A stretch of 7,865 nt of DNA from an uncultured Bacteroides sp. (GCA_934716785.1 CAKUYM010000195.1:1-7865), one strand, 5' to 3'. Numbered from the stretch's first letter, positions 1 through 6,794 are shown. A program made the numbers and translations. Notes: generated from the letters alone by a model not told the origin.

Positions 1-29
1 ACCTCATATGGAATGAAGTTCCCTTTTTT
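1..29 (-). terminator. Probable rplS terminator, cut by the window edge
   Basis: On the minus strand, downstream of rplS, an A-rich run and GGGA (positions 29-20) lead into a stem ACTTCAT (19-13), a 5-base loop (12-8) and the partner ATGAGGT (7-1). All seven pairs form in RNA, one as a G-U pair. The lower stem and the T-tract that should follow would lie outside the window, where a TCCC plus T-run complementary to 20-29 is predicted. The visible half is direct observation; the rest is inference. Confidence 0.45.
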
Positions 30-51
30 ATTTCGAATCGAAAAGTTCAAC

Positions 52-405
52 TTAGCCGTTGGCTCTTTTTTCTTTGATTCTGGCTTTCTTACCGGTAAGA
101 GCACGCAGATAGTACAATTTAGCGCGACGAACTTTACCTACCTTGTTCACTTCGATGCTGTCGATAGCCGGTGATTCGATCGGGAAAATTCTTTCTACGC
201 CTACAGTTCCTGACATCTTACGTACAGTAAAACGTTTCTTGTCTCCGTGACCGGCGATTTTAATAACAACACCGCGATACAACTGTACACGCTCTTTGTT
301 ACCTTCGATGATACGATATGCTACTGTCACAGTGTCTCCTGCTTTGAAGCTCGGGTGCTGTTTTCCGGTAGCAAATGCTTCTTCTGCAATTTTAATTAAA
401 TCCAT
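52..405 (-). CDS. rplS: 50S ribosomal protein L19 (bL19)
   Basis: This encodes a structural protein of the large ribosomal subunit, located near the interface with the small subunit. The 117-residue product matches the usual L19 length of about 115. It carries the family's conserved stretches: [10 protein letters not shown] and a QLYRGVVI segment in the N-terminal half, [16 protein letters not shown] in the middle, and the basic RRAKLYYLR...GKKARIKEK end. The start is the ATG at 405-403. It is preceded by an AT-rich leader with TAA triplets (419-408) and no Shine-Dalgarno sequence, as is common for Bacteroides ribosomal genes. It is divergent from the operon beginning at 560 and appears to be transcribed alone from a promoter at 521-490, giving a leader of about 80 nt. 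Identification is close to certain. Confidence 0.98.
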   Translation of the reverse strand: MDLIKIAEEAFATGKQHPSFKAGDTVTVAYRIIEGNKERVQLYRGVVIKIAGHGDKKRFTVRKMSGTVGVERIFPIESPAIDSIEVNKVGKVRRAKLYYLRALTGKKARIKEKRANG

Positions 406-489
406 TGTTATTATTATTAAATTGTTTTATCGTTACAACGCAACATACCAAGTATCTCGTTTCTTGACAGCGATTGCGCGAAAGCGGTG

Positions 490-521
490 CAAAGTAACGA
501 ATAATTTGGCAGATAGCCAAA
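490..521 (-). promoter_or_regulatory. Promoter of rplS (Bacteroides-type)
   Basis: Read on the minus strand, there is a -33 TTTG at 521-518, a 20-nt spacer, then TTACTTTG at 497-490. The latter matches the Bacteroides -7 box TAnnTTTG at all but one defined base and is followed by C, as is often seen. The spacing fits the usual 19-21 nt. Transcription would start near 484, leaving a leader of roughly 80 nt before rplS. Confidence 0.6.
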
Positions 522-522
522 T
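504..522. repeat. Perfect inverted repeat shared by two divergent promoters
   Basis: ATTTGGC (504-510) and GCCAAAT (516-522) are exact reverse complements separated by AGATA. Each arm contains the TTTG -33 box of one of the two opposing promoters, so the dyad sits exactly where sigma region 4 or a dimeric regulator could bind. The repeat is observed; the regulatory role is inferred. Confidence 0.6.
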
Positions 523-538
523 GTTTTTCGTATATTTG
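505..538 (+). promoter_or_regulatory. Promoter of the nucleotidase/NagZ operon (Bacteroides-type)
   Basis: A perfect -7 box TATATTTG lies at 531-538, with a TTTG -33 box at 505-508 and a 22-nt spacer, slightly long against the usual 19-21. Transcription would begin near 545, about 15 nt before the first start codon, so the leader is short and has no clear Shine-Dalgarno sequence. It overlaps the divergent rplS promoter. Confidence 0.5.
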
Positions 539-559
539 TCGCATATAAAAAGATTGAAC

Positions 560-1345
560 ATGAAACAGAACTATGTAAAGTATCTGATGGTGGCAGCGTT
601 GGCAAGCGGATTTCTGCTTACGTCCTGCCGCTCGGCACGAGAGGCCACTGCCCACTATCAAGTGGCAAAAGTAGAAGGTAGTATGATTAAGATTGATTCT
701 GCCTGGGATGCCGATCCCGACAAGAAAACTACCGAGGTATTGAAGCCCTATAAGGATAAAATTGATGGGATGATGTATGAAGTTATCGGCACCAGTGAGA
801 TGAAGATGGATAAAGGGAAGCCCGAAAGCCTGCTTTCCAATCTCGTGGCAAGTGTCTTGCAACAGGCTGCTGCTCCGATATTGGGAAAACCTGCCGATAT
901 GGGACTGGTAAATATGGGTGGACTACGCAACATCCTGCCGAAAGGCAAGATCACTGTGAGCGATATATTTGAAATCCTGCCTTTCGAGAATTCTCTTTGT
1001 GTCCTGACAATGAAAGGCTCGGAGATGAAGCGCCTTTTTAAAGCGATTGCTTCCTTGGGCGGAGAAGGCGTGAGCGGCATCCGATTGGAAATAAACAAAG
1101 AAGGAGAACTGCTGGATGCTACAATCGGTGGCAAACCGGTAGAGGATAATCTGCTCTATACGGTAGCTACCATCGACTACTTGGCGGATGGCAACGGACG
1201 TATGGATGCTTTCTTGCAAGCAGAGAAACGTGAATGTCCCGAGGGTGCCACGTTGCGGGGATTATTTCTCGATTATGTTCGCAAACAGACTGCCGAAGGC
1301 AAAACGATTACCTCCGGACTGGACGGACGCATTACTATAAAATAA
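560..1345 (+). CDS. Lipoprotein with a stand-alone 5'-nucleotidase C-terminal domain
   Basis: The predicted 261-residue product is a lipoprotein with lipobox LTSC (Cys23) after a hydrophobic N-terminal segment. This fixes the start at 560, although the frame is open further upstream. No acidic export signal follows the Cys, so a periplasm-facing location is the simpler guess. The body matches the 5'-nucleotidase C-terminal (substrate-binding) domain of UshA-type enzymes: SNLVASVL near 93-100, NMGGLRNILP at 118-127 (family pattern NGGGIR..LP), ITVSDIFEILPFENSL at 131-146, and YTVATIDYLADG at 200-211. The metallophosphoesterase domain that normally precedes this domain is absent. It is encoded instead by the next gene, 16 bases downstream. 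The two products probably act together on nucleotides or related phosphoesters; that partnership is inferred. Confidence 0.9.
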   Translation: MKQNYVKYLMVAALASGFLLTSCRSAREATAHYQVAKVEGSMIKIDSAWDADPDKKTTEVLKPYKDKIDGMMYEVIGTSEMKMDKGKPESLLSNLVASVLQQAAAPILGKPADMGLVNMGGLRNILPKGKITVSDIFEILPFENSLCVLTMKGSEMKRLFKAIASLGGEGVSGIRLEINKEGELLDATIGGKPVEDNLLYTVATIDYLADGNGRMDAFLQAEKRECPEGATLRGLFLDYVRKQTAEGKTITSGLDGRITIK

Positions 1346-1346
1346 G

Positions 1347-1352
1347 AAGGAG
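1347..1352 (+). promoter_or_regulatory. Shine-Dalgarno site of the metallophosphoesterase gene
   Basis: AAGGAG directly follows the upstream stop codon and lies 9 nt before the ATG at 1362. It is unusually strong for this window, where other starts have little or no Shine-Dalgarno sequence, and it favours 1362 over the in-frame ATG at 1371. Confidence 0.65.
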
Positions 1353-1361
1353 AATCTAAAA

Positions 1362-2201
1362 ATGTTGAATATGAAAAGAGTTCGGATATCATTTTTGGTA
1401 TGCCTTGCATTGAGCTTTGCTTTTTCTCTATTTGCGCAGGATACCAAGGAGCTTATAATTTTGCAGACCAGTGACGTGCATAGCCGCATTGAACCTATCA
1501 ATCAAAAAGGCGACCGCAACTATAATGAGGGAGGCTTTGTGCGCCGTGCCACGTTCCTCAACCAATTCCGCAAGGAGCACAAGAATGTGCTGTTGTTCGA
1601 TTGCGGGGATATTTCACAGGGTACACCTTATTATAATATGTTTCAAGGGGAAGTGGAAGTCAAACTGATGAACGAGATGGGCTATGAAGCTATGACTATA
1701 GGCAACCATGAATTCGATTTCGGTATGGACAATATGGCGCGTCTTTTCAAGATGGCGGACTTTCCGGTGGTTTGTGCCAATTATAATCTGGATGACACTC
1801 CGCTGAAGGATATCGTAAAGCCTTATGTAATTCTCGAAAGATATGGTTTGAAGATTGGCGTATTCGGACTGGGGGCTAAACCCGAAGGGTTGATTCAGGC
1901 TAATAAATGCGAAGGGGTGGTTTATGAAGATCCTATCGAAGTATCGAATGAGATAGCTGCCTTACTGAAAAAGAAAGGGTGCGACGTGATAGTGTGTCTC
2001 TCTCATTTGGGCGTTTATATGGACGAAAGTCTGGTGGCTAAAACACGCAATATCGACGTGATTTTGGGTGGACATACGCATACATTCATGAAGGGTCCGA
2101 AAACTTATTTGAATATGGACGGAAAAGAAGTGCCTGTCATGCACACGGGGAAAAGCGGTGTGCGTGTGGGACGTCTCGATTTGACTTTAAAGCGTAAATG
2201 A
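1362..2201 (+). CDS. Secreted 5'-nucleotidase-type metallophosphoesterase (catalytic domain only)
   Basis: The 279-residue product belongs to the calcineurin-like metallophosphoesterases of the UshA/5'-nucleotidase branch. A signal peptide ends near FSLFA-Q (residues 25/26), placing the enzyme outside the cytoplasm. The dinuclear metal-site motifs are all present in order: SDVH with Asp38 and His40, GDISQG with Asp83, GNHEFD with Asn115 and His116, SHLG with His215, and GGHTHT with His238 and His240. UshA-type enzymes run to about 550 residues, with a substrate-binding domain after this one. Here the chain ends right after the catalytic domain, and the missing half is the preceding gene. The stop overlaps the next start as ATGA, which points to translational coupling. 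The likely reaction is hydrolysis of nucleoside phosphates or similar esters; the exact substrate is unknown. Confidence 0.92.
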   Translation: MLNMKRVRISFLVCLALSFAFSLFAQDTKELIILQTSDVHSRIEPINQKGDRNYNEGGFVRRATFLNQFRKEHKNVLLFDCGDISQGTPYYNMFQGEVEVKLMNEMGYEAMTIGNHEFDFGMDNMARLFKMADFPVVCANYNLDDTPLKDIVKPYVILERYGLKIGVFGLGAKPEGLIQANKCEGVVYEDPIEVSNEIAALLKKKGCDVIVCLSHLGVYMDESLVAKTRNIDVILGGHTHTFMKGPKTYLNMDGKEVPVMHTGKSGVRVGRLDLTLKRK

Positions 2202-5200
2202 AGATAATAACCTCAATCTTAACGGTTTTATTTCTTCTGTCAGCCGTACAGGTCACAAGCTCTGCGCAGAATATCATCTCTGCCACTACCGAACCGTTGT
2301 TGGTGTCGCAAGCTCTTCAGGACGAGGATTGCCTTCATTGGGTGGATTCGGTGATGGACAAGCTCTCATTGAAAGAAAAAGTGGGACAGTTGTTTATCTA
2401 CACCATCGCGCCGGTAGACTCCAAGCGAAACTTGGAGTTACTGCGCGAAGCGGTCGATACGTATAAGGTGGGCGGACTTCTCTTTTCCGGTGGAAAAATG
2501 CAAACTCAGGTCAGCCTGACTAACCGGGCGCAGAAATTGGCGAAAGTGCCTGTCATGATTACCTTCGACGGAGAGTGGGGGTTGGCGATGCGTTTGCGTG
2601 GAACGCCTCTTTTTCCGAAAAACATGGTGCTGGGATGTATCAGTGACAACCGGCTGATTTATGAATACGGGAGCGAGGTGGCGCGTCAATGCAGGCAGAT
2701 CGGGGTGCAGGTGAATTTCGCTCCGGTTGCGGATGTGAATATCAATCCTCAGAATCCGGTTATCAACACCCGTTCTTTCGGAGAAGACCCGGCACGGGTG
2801 GCAGATAAGGTAATCGCTTATGCCTATGGTCTGGAAGGTGGGGGAGTGCTGTCCGTATGCAAGCATTTTCCCGGTCATGGCGATACGGATGTCGATTCGC
2901 ATAAAGCGCTTCCGATACTTCCTTTCAATCGCGAACGCTTGGATAGCGTGGAACTTTATCCTTTTAAAAAAGCGATTCGTGCCGGACTGGGTGGTATGAT
3001 GGTAGGGCATCTGCATGTGCCGGTGATTGAGCCGACGGGCGGACTGCCTTCTTCCTTGTCTCGTAATGTCGTGTCTGATTTGCTGACGGATGAGTTGGCT
3101 TTCAAAGGATTGATATTCACCGACGCACTTGCCATGAAGGGGGTGGCCGGCAATGGTAATGTCTGTCTGGAGGCTCTGAAGGCAGGCAATGATATGGTGT
3201 TGGCTCCGCGCAATCTGAAGGAGGAGATTTCTGCCGTGCTTAAAGCTGTTGATAAAGGCGAACTGAACAAGGAAGATATTGAGAAGAAATGTCGCAAGGT
3301 GTTGATATATAAATATGTATTAGGACTTAAGAAAAAGCCTTTCATACAACTGTCCGGTCTGGAACAGCGAGTCGGCAGACCTCAGACTCATGATTTGATC
3401 CGCCGGTTGAATTTAGCGGCTATTACCGTCTTGAACAATAAAAACAATGTATTGCCGTTTCATGCCGATGCGGAACAGGCTACCGCACTGCTCGAAGTCG
3501 GAAAAGCGGGAGAAACGGACACATTGGCCAAGCGGATGTCTGATTATACCTCATTGGCGCGTTTTCGGCTCCGTCCTAATCAGACTGAAGCAGAGAATCG
3601 GCGATTGTGCGATTCATTGGCTGCTTATAAACGGATTGTCATTGCTGTAAGTGAGCAGCGTCTGACTCCTTATCACCCGTTTTTTGCAATGTTTGCTCCT
3701 CAAAGTCCGTCTGTTTATCTGTTCTTCACACCGGGAAAAGTGATGTTGCAGATTCATGATGTGGTATCTCGTGCCTCGGCGGTAATATTGAGTCATAGTC
3801 ATAATAGCGATGTGCAGCGTCAGACTGCCGATATCTTGTTTGCCAAGGCTGTTGCTGACGGACGCTTGTCGGCAAGTCTGGGCGAACTGTTCCCCACGGG
3901 TGCGGGGGTGACTATCACGCCTCAAACTCCATCGCATTTTATTCCCGAAGAGTATGGGCTTTCGTCTGCACTTCTTAAAAAGATTGACACGATTGCACAA
4001 AGCGGCATTCGGCAAGGAGCTTATCCCGGTTGTCAGGTGGTGGTCTTGAAAAACGGGCATATCATGGTTGATAAGGCTTTCGGCACTCATTCGGGAAAAG
4101 GTAGCCGGCATACTGCGCCTACGGATATCTATGATTTGGCTTCTCTTTCCAAAACAACGGGGACGTTACTCGCCGTCATGAAGCTCTATGACAAGGGACG
4201 TTTCAATCTGACTGATAAAATTTCCGATTATTTACCGTTCTTGCAGCGCACTGATAAAAAAGACATAACGATTCGGGAAATCTTGTATCACCAGTCCGGA
4301 TTGCCCTCATGGATTCCTTTCTATCAAGAGGCGATAGATAAGGAGAGTTATGCCGGAAGATTGTTCGGTGTACGCAGAGATGCCCGGCATCCGGTGCGGA
4401 TAGGAACGTCTACTTGGGCAAATCCGAATTTCAAGTTCAAGAGCGAATACATATCACCGGTCAGAACCGGAGATTATACCGTCCGGATATGCGACAGTCT
4501 GTGGTTGAACCGTTCTTTCCGGAAGGTGATGGAAGAGAAAATCATAGAAGCTCCGCTGAGGCAGAAACGCTATGCATATAGTGATATAGGGTTTATTCTG
4601 CTGGGAATGCTGGTGGAACAATTGGCGGGTATGCCTATGGAAACCTATTTGCAACGTGAGTTTTATGAGCCGATGGGGTTGCAACGTACCGGCTATCAGC
4701 CTTGGCGTCGTTTCTCCAAATCAGAGATTATTCCTTCCAATAAAGATCGTTTCTTACGGAAAGAGACTTTGCAGGGATTTGTGCACGATGAGGCTTCTGC
4801 TTTCTTCGGCGGGATGGCGGGCAATGCCGGTCTGTTCTCTACTGCCGGGGAGGTGGCGCGTATCTATCAGATGTTGCTGAATGGTGGTGTGATAGACGGA
4901 CGGCGGTATCTGAGCAAAGAAACCTGTCAGTTGTTTACGACGGAGGTGTCTAAGATAAGCAGGCGGGGATTGGGCTTTGATAGGCCGGATATGCAAGATG
5001 CGAAGCGTGGAAATTGTGCGCCGGGGGTGCCTGCCGAGGTGTATGGACATACCGGATTTACCGGTACGTGTGCATGGGCGGATCCTGTGAACGAATTGGT
5101 TTATGTCTTCTTGAGTAATCGTACTTATCCCGATGCAACCAATCGCAAACTGATTCAATTGCATATTCGCGAGCAGATACAGGAAGCGATTTATGATGCA

Positions 5201-5212
5201 ATGAAGAAATAA
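2198..5212 (+). CDS. Exported GH3 (NagZ-like) glycosidase fused to a beta-lactamase-fold hydrolase
   Basis: A signal peptide (cleavage near residues 23-24, SSA-Q) precedes a GH3 N-terminal domain at about 40-375. That domain holds the NagZ signature KHFPGHGDTDVDSH (222-235), with His235 as predicted acid/base and Asp309 in FTDALAM as predicted nucleophile. Residues about 380-583 resemble a GH3 C-terminal-like domain. Residues about 588-1000 form a serine beta-lactamase/peptidase-S12 fold: S649-L-S-K652, Y794-S-D796 in place of YxN, and H951-T-G953 in place of KTG. E. coli NagZ is only about 340 residues. In Bacillus subtilis, secreted NagZ removes GlcNAc from muropeptides and the beta-lactamase-family amidase AmiE then removes the peptide from MurNAc. 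This fusion plausibly does both steps. It is third in an operon (4-base overlap) and followed by a terminator. GH3 assignment is firm; AmiE-like activity is inferred, and an esterase or D,D-peptidase is possible. Confidence 0.93.
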   Translation: MKIITSILTVLFLLSAVQVTSSAQNIISATTEPLLVSQALQDEDCLHWVDSVMDKLSLKEKVGQLFIYTIAPVDSKRNLELLREAVDTYKVGGLLFSGGKMQTQVSLTNRAQKLAKVPVMITFDGEWGLAMRLRGTPLFPKNMVLGCISDNRLIYEYGSEVARQCRQIGVQVNFAPVADVNINPQNPVINTRSFGEDPARVADKVIAYAYGLEGGGVLSVCKHFPGHGDTDVDSHKALPILPFNRERLDSVELYPFKKAIRAGLGGMMVGHLHVPVIEPTGGLPSSLSRNVVSDLLTDELAFKGLIFTDALAMKGVAGNGNVCLEALKAGNDMVLAPRNLKEEISAVLKAVDKGELNKEDIEKKCRKVLIYKYVLGLKKKPFIQLSGLEQRVGRPQTHDLIRRLNLAAITVLNNKNNVLPFHADAEQATALLEVGKAGETDTLAKRMSDYTSLARFRLRPNQTEAENRRLCDSLAAYKRIVIAVSEQRLTPYHPFFAMFAPQSPSVYLFFTPGKVMLQIHDVVSRASAVILSHSHNSDVQRQTADILFAKAVADGRLSASLGELFPTGAGVTITPQTPSHFIPEEYGLSSALLKKIDTIAQSGIRQGAYPGCQVVVLKNGHIMVDKAFGTHSGKGSRHTAPTDIYDLASLSKTTGTLLAVMKLYDKGRFNLTDKISDYLPFLQRTDKKDITIREILYHQSGLPSWIPFYQEAIDKESYAGRLFGVRRDARHPVRIGTSTWANPNFKFKSEYISPVRTGDYTVRICDSLWLNRSFRKVMEEKIIEAPLRQKRYAYSDIGFILLGMLVEQLAGMPMETYLQREFYEPMGLQRTGYQPWRRFSKSEIIPSNKDRFLRKETLQGFVHDEASAFFGGMAGNAGLFSTAGEVARIYQMLLNGGVIDGRRYLSKETCQLFTTEVSKISRRGLGFDRPDMQDAKRGNCAPGVPAEVYGHTGFTGTCAWADPVNELVYVFLSNRTYPDATNRKLIQLHIREQIQEAIYDAMKK

Positions 5213-5216
5213 TGAG

Positions 5217-5247
5217 AGGGTGTCACAATAATATATCGTGACACCCT
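5217..5247. terminator. Terminator hairpin between converging operons
   Basis: AGGGTGTCAC (5217-5226) pairs perfectly with GTGACACCCT (5238-5247) across an 11-base AT-rich loop, starting 4 bases after the upstream stop codon. The plus strand continues with a pyrimidine-rich TCCTCTTC rather than a pure T-run. The minus strand continues with TCTCATTATTTCTT. It can therefore serve the plus operon and probably also the minus-strand barrel-protein gene ending at 5294. Confidence 0.8.
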
Positions 5248-5293
5248 TCCTCTTCAATTATTAACGTAATATTCTGATAGTTATAGCTCTTTT

Positions 5294-5920
5294 TTAGAAC
5301 GATACACCCAGACGGAAGCCGAAGTTGTTCAGCCCGTCTACACTGTAATGCAGCACATCTGCCTTGTTGGTGCCGTAGCTGTAGTACAAGGCAAAGTGTA
5401 AGCCCGGTCCGTATACCCAAGGGAATACGTTGATGCCCACTTCGGGAGATACATAGAATCCCCAGCAGTTTTCTCTTGCTTCGAGCATATTGAAGTTAGA
5501 GCGTACTTTCGCATATTCGGTACCTAATTTGGCACTGACATAGGGCTGGAAAGAACCTCCGCGGTTCCATTGGTAGCGTGCGGCTGCACCGAAAGGCAAC
5601 TGGAAGATTGTATGTTGCTGGTCGGTAGTCACATCGCCCCCTGCCATTTTGAACGTTTCTCGACCTACATATTCGTGGTTGCTGTGATAGTTGAGGAAGA
5701 GTCCCAGACCGATATTGGGAGTCACAAAATAACCACCTTCGAAGTTCATACCCCAGCCACTTGCCTTGTCGGCAAAGTGGTTGCCCAACGGAGCGTTGAA
5801 CTGCCAGTCGATGTTAGCATATCCGTTGTCTGATAACTGTGCCTTGGCCGGCATGGCGAAGGCGATGGCAATAGCCGCCAAGGCTACTACCTTGAAGTAT
5901 ATATTTTTTCTTGTTTTCAT
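5294..5920 (-). CDS. Small outer-membrane beta-barrel protein
   Basis: The 208-residue product starts with a clear signal peptide: basic MKTRK, a hydrophobic core, then PAKA-Q with cleavage near 27/28. The mature part has the alternating hydrophobic/polar, aromatic and Gly-rich pattern of an outer-membrane barrel. Examples are the strands around GYFVTPNIGLGLFLNY, FGAAARYQW and FQPYVSAKLGTEYA, and the closing strand FGFRLGVSF, which ends in the C-terminal Phe typical of BAM-inserted barrels. At this length it would form about eight strands, like the OMP_b-brl families. The start is the ATG at 5920, 15 bases after the stop of the upstream lipoprotein gene, so the two are probably co-transcribed. 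The specific function (porin, adhesin or lipoprotein partner) cannot be told from sequence. Confidence 0.88.
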   Translation of the reverse strand: MKTRKNIYFKVVALAAIAIAFAMPAKAQLSDNGYANIDWQFNAPLGNHFADKASGWGMNFEGGYFVTPNIGLGLFLNYHSNHEYVGRETFKMAGGDVTTDQQHTIFQLPFGAAARYQWNRGGSFQPYVSAKLGTEYAKVRSNFNMLEARENCWGFYVSPEVGINVFPWVYGPGLHFALYYSYGTNKADVLHYSVDGLNNFGFRLGVSF

Positions 5921-5935
5921 AACAGTTGTAGTTGA

Positions 5936-6571
5936 TTATTTGTTAGTAAGATAAGGTGACTGAACGAATGACTGGTTGACAGCTTCCACAGCAAGAGTGC
6001 GGTTGATAGCCTTGGAACCTGTTTCGAACCCGGTCAGATAACTTGTCCATATAACGGGCAGTTTTTTGCTTTCACCTTGGTCGGCATTCAAATTTACCAT
6101 TTCTGTCAGGAATGAGTTGGTGCTATAGCTGTAAGTCACAGCATACGGGTAGTACCAACCGCCACCCCAGTTGCCGCCCCAGTAGCCGGGACCCCAGTAA
6201 CCGGGATATCCCCACCACCATTCCGGCTGTGCATAGCTGGTGAAATAATAGGTACTTGCGATGTAGCTTACTTGAATACCGAGGTCCGCGCTTTCTTTGT
6301 CGGCAGCGGCTGTATATCCTCTGGCTTCCATGTTTTCTGTGTAGGCTGCCAGAATTTGTTCAGCGCCTTCTCCTTCGAGATATTCAGGTTCCTTGCTGTC
6401 GCTGATCACCAGAATCTGAGGTGCCAGATAGAATGTAGGAACTTTGAAGTCAGCTTTCTCGTCGTGGTTAGTGTACACCAGATAGTTGTCATCCAGCTTA
6501 CTCATGTCCGGGTCTTTTTCGCAGGATGCGAGTGCAAAGACCGCCAATAAAATAGGAATTAATTTCTTCAT
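5936..6571 (-). CDS. DUF4136-family lipoprotein with a Trp/Gly/Tyr-rich segment
   Basis: The product is a 211-residue lipoprotein. MKKLIPILLAVFALASC ends in lipobox LASC (Cys17), which selects the start at 6571 over an in-frame ATG further upstream. The residues after the Cys, EKDPD, resemble the charged lipoprotein export signal that sends Bacteroidota lipoproteins to the cell surface, so surface display is plausible. The body fits DUF4136: a KVPTFYLAP strand early, an AEQILAAYTENMEARGY helix (70-86), ADLGIQVSY (95-103), then EMVNLNADQG and LPVIWTSYLTG (171-181). Residues about 118-142 are extremely rich in Trp, Gly and Tyr. The family has no established biochemical function. The barrel-protein gene follows directly and is likely in the same transcript. 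I found no clear promoter box upstream. Confidence 0.85.
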   Translation of the reverse strand: MKKLIPILLAVFALASCEKDPDMSKLDDNYLVYTNHDEKADFKVPTFYLAPQILVISDSKEPEYLEGEGAEQILAAYTENMEARGYTAAADKESADLGIQVSYIASTYYFTSYAQPEWWWGYPGYWGPGYWGGNWGGGWYYPYAVTYSYSTNSFLTEMVNLNADQGESKKLPVIWTSYLTGFETGSKAINRTLAVEAVNQSFVQSPYLTNK

Positions 6572-6750
6572 ATCTTCTATAATGTTTAGGTTATATAAAA
6601 TCATGCCCTGGTACCTTGGGGCTTTTGCTACAAATAACAAGAATAATATGGAAAGGTTCGCCTGAAAAATTATTTTGCCGGAAAATTAACATTTTTCTTT
6701 TCGCTTTGTCTTTCAAGAGTGTAGCCCATAACGTCTTTCTTTAGAAAAAT

Positions 6751-6780
6751 CCCCCTGCCACATATAATTGTGACAGGGGG
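6751..6780 (-). terminator. Rho-independent terminator of the marR-family gene
   Basis: CCCCCTGCCAC (6751-6761) and GTGACAGGGGG (6770-6780) form an 11-bp stem with an 8-base loop. The single non-Watson-Crick position is a U-G pair in the minus-strand RNA but a C-A mismatch in the plus-strand RNA. The minus strand continues with ATTTTTCT. Both facts mark it as a minus-strand terminator, 14 bases beyond the regulator's stop codon. Confidence 0.9.
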
Positions 6781-6794
6781 AGAACTTTTGATTA

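Noticed and set aside
475..493. Hairpin TTGCGC/GGTGCAA near the rplS transcription start
   Set aside because: It overlaps the -7 box, so it cannot form as a whole in the predicted transcript, and the stem is short with a mismatch.
296..559. Longer N-terminal extension of the nucleotidase-domain lipoprotein
   Set aside because: The frame is open upstream to 296, but it overlaps rplS and both promoters. The signal peptide and LTSC lipobox are correctly placed only from the ATG at 560.
392..862. Minus-strand reading frame opposite the lipoprotein gene
   Set aside because: It is a frame shadow of the plus-strand gene and of the promoter region, with no recognisable domain.
2438..4111. Large opposite-strand and shifted frames inside the GH3 fusion gene
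   Set aside because: The products are basic, low-complexity translations typical of antisense shadows of a GC-richer gene, without motifs or start signals.
3950..5212. A true beta-lactamase (antibiotic resistance gene)
   Set aside because: The SxxK, YxD and HTG motifs fit the broader serine hydrolase family. The fusion to a NagZ-type domain and the motif changes favour cell-wall processing over drug hydrolysis.
6605..6622. GCCC/GGGC hairpin upstream of the DUF4136 gene as a terminator
   Set aside because: The stem has only four Watson-Crick pairs, extended by G-U pairs only on the plus strand. No T-run follows directly, and a far better terminator lies at 6751-6780.
6572..6640. Upstream in-frame start for the DUF4136 lipoprotein
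   Set aside because: It would put non-signal residues before the basic and hydrophobic signal peptide. The ATG at 6571 gives a normal 17-residue lipoprotein signal.
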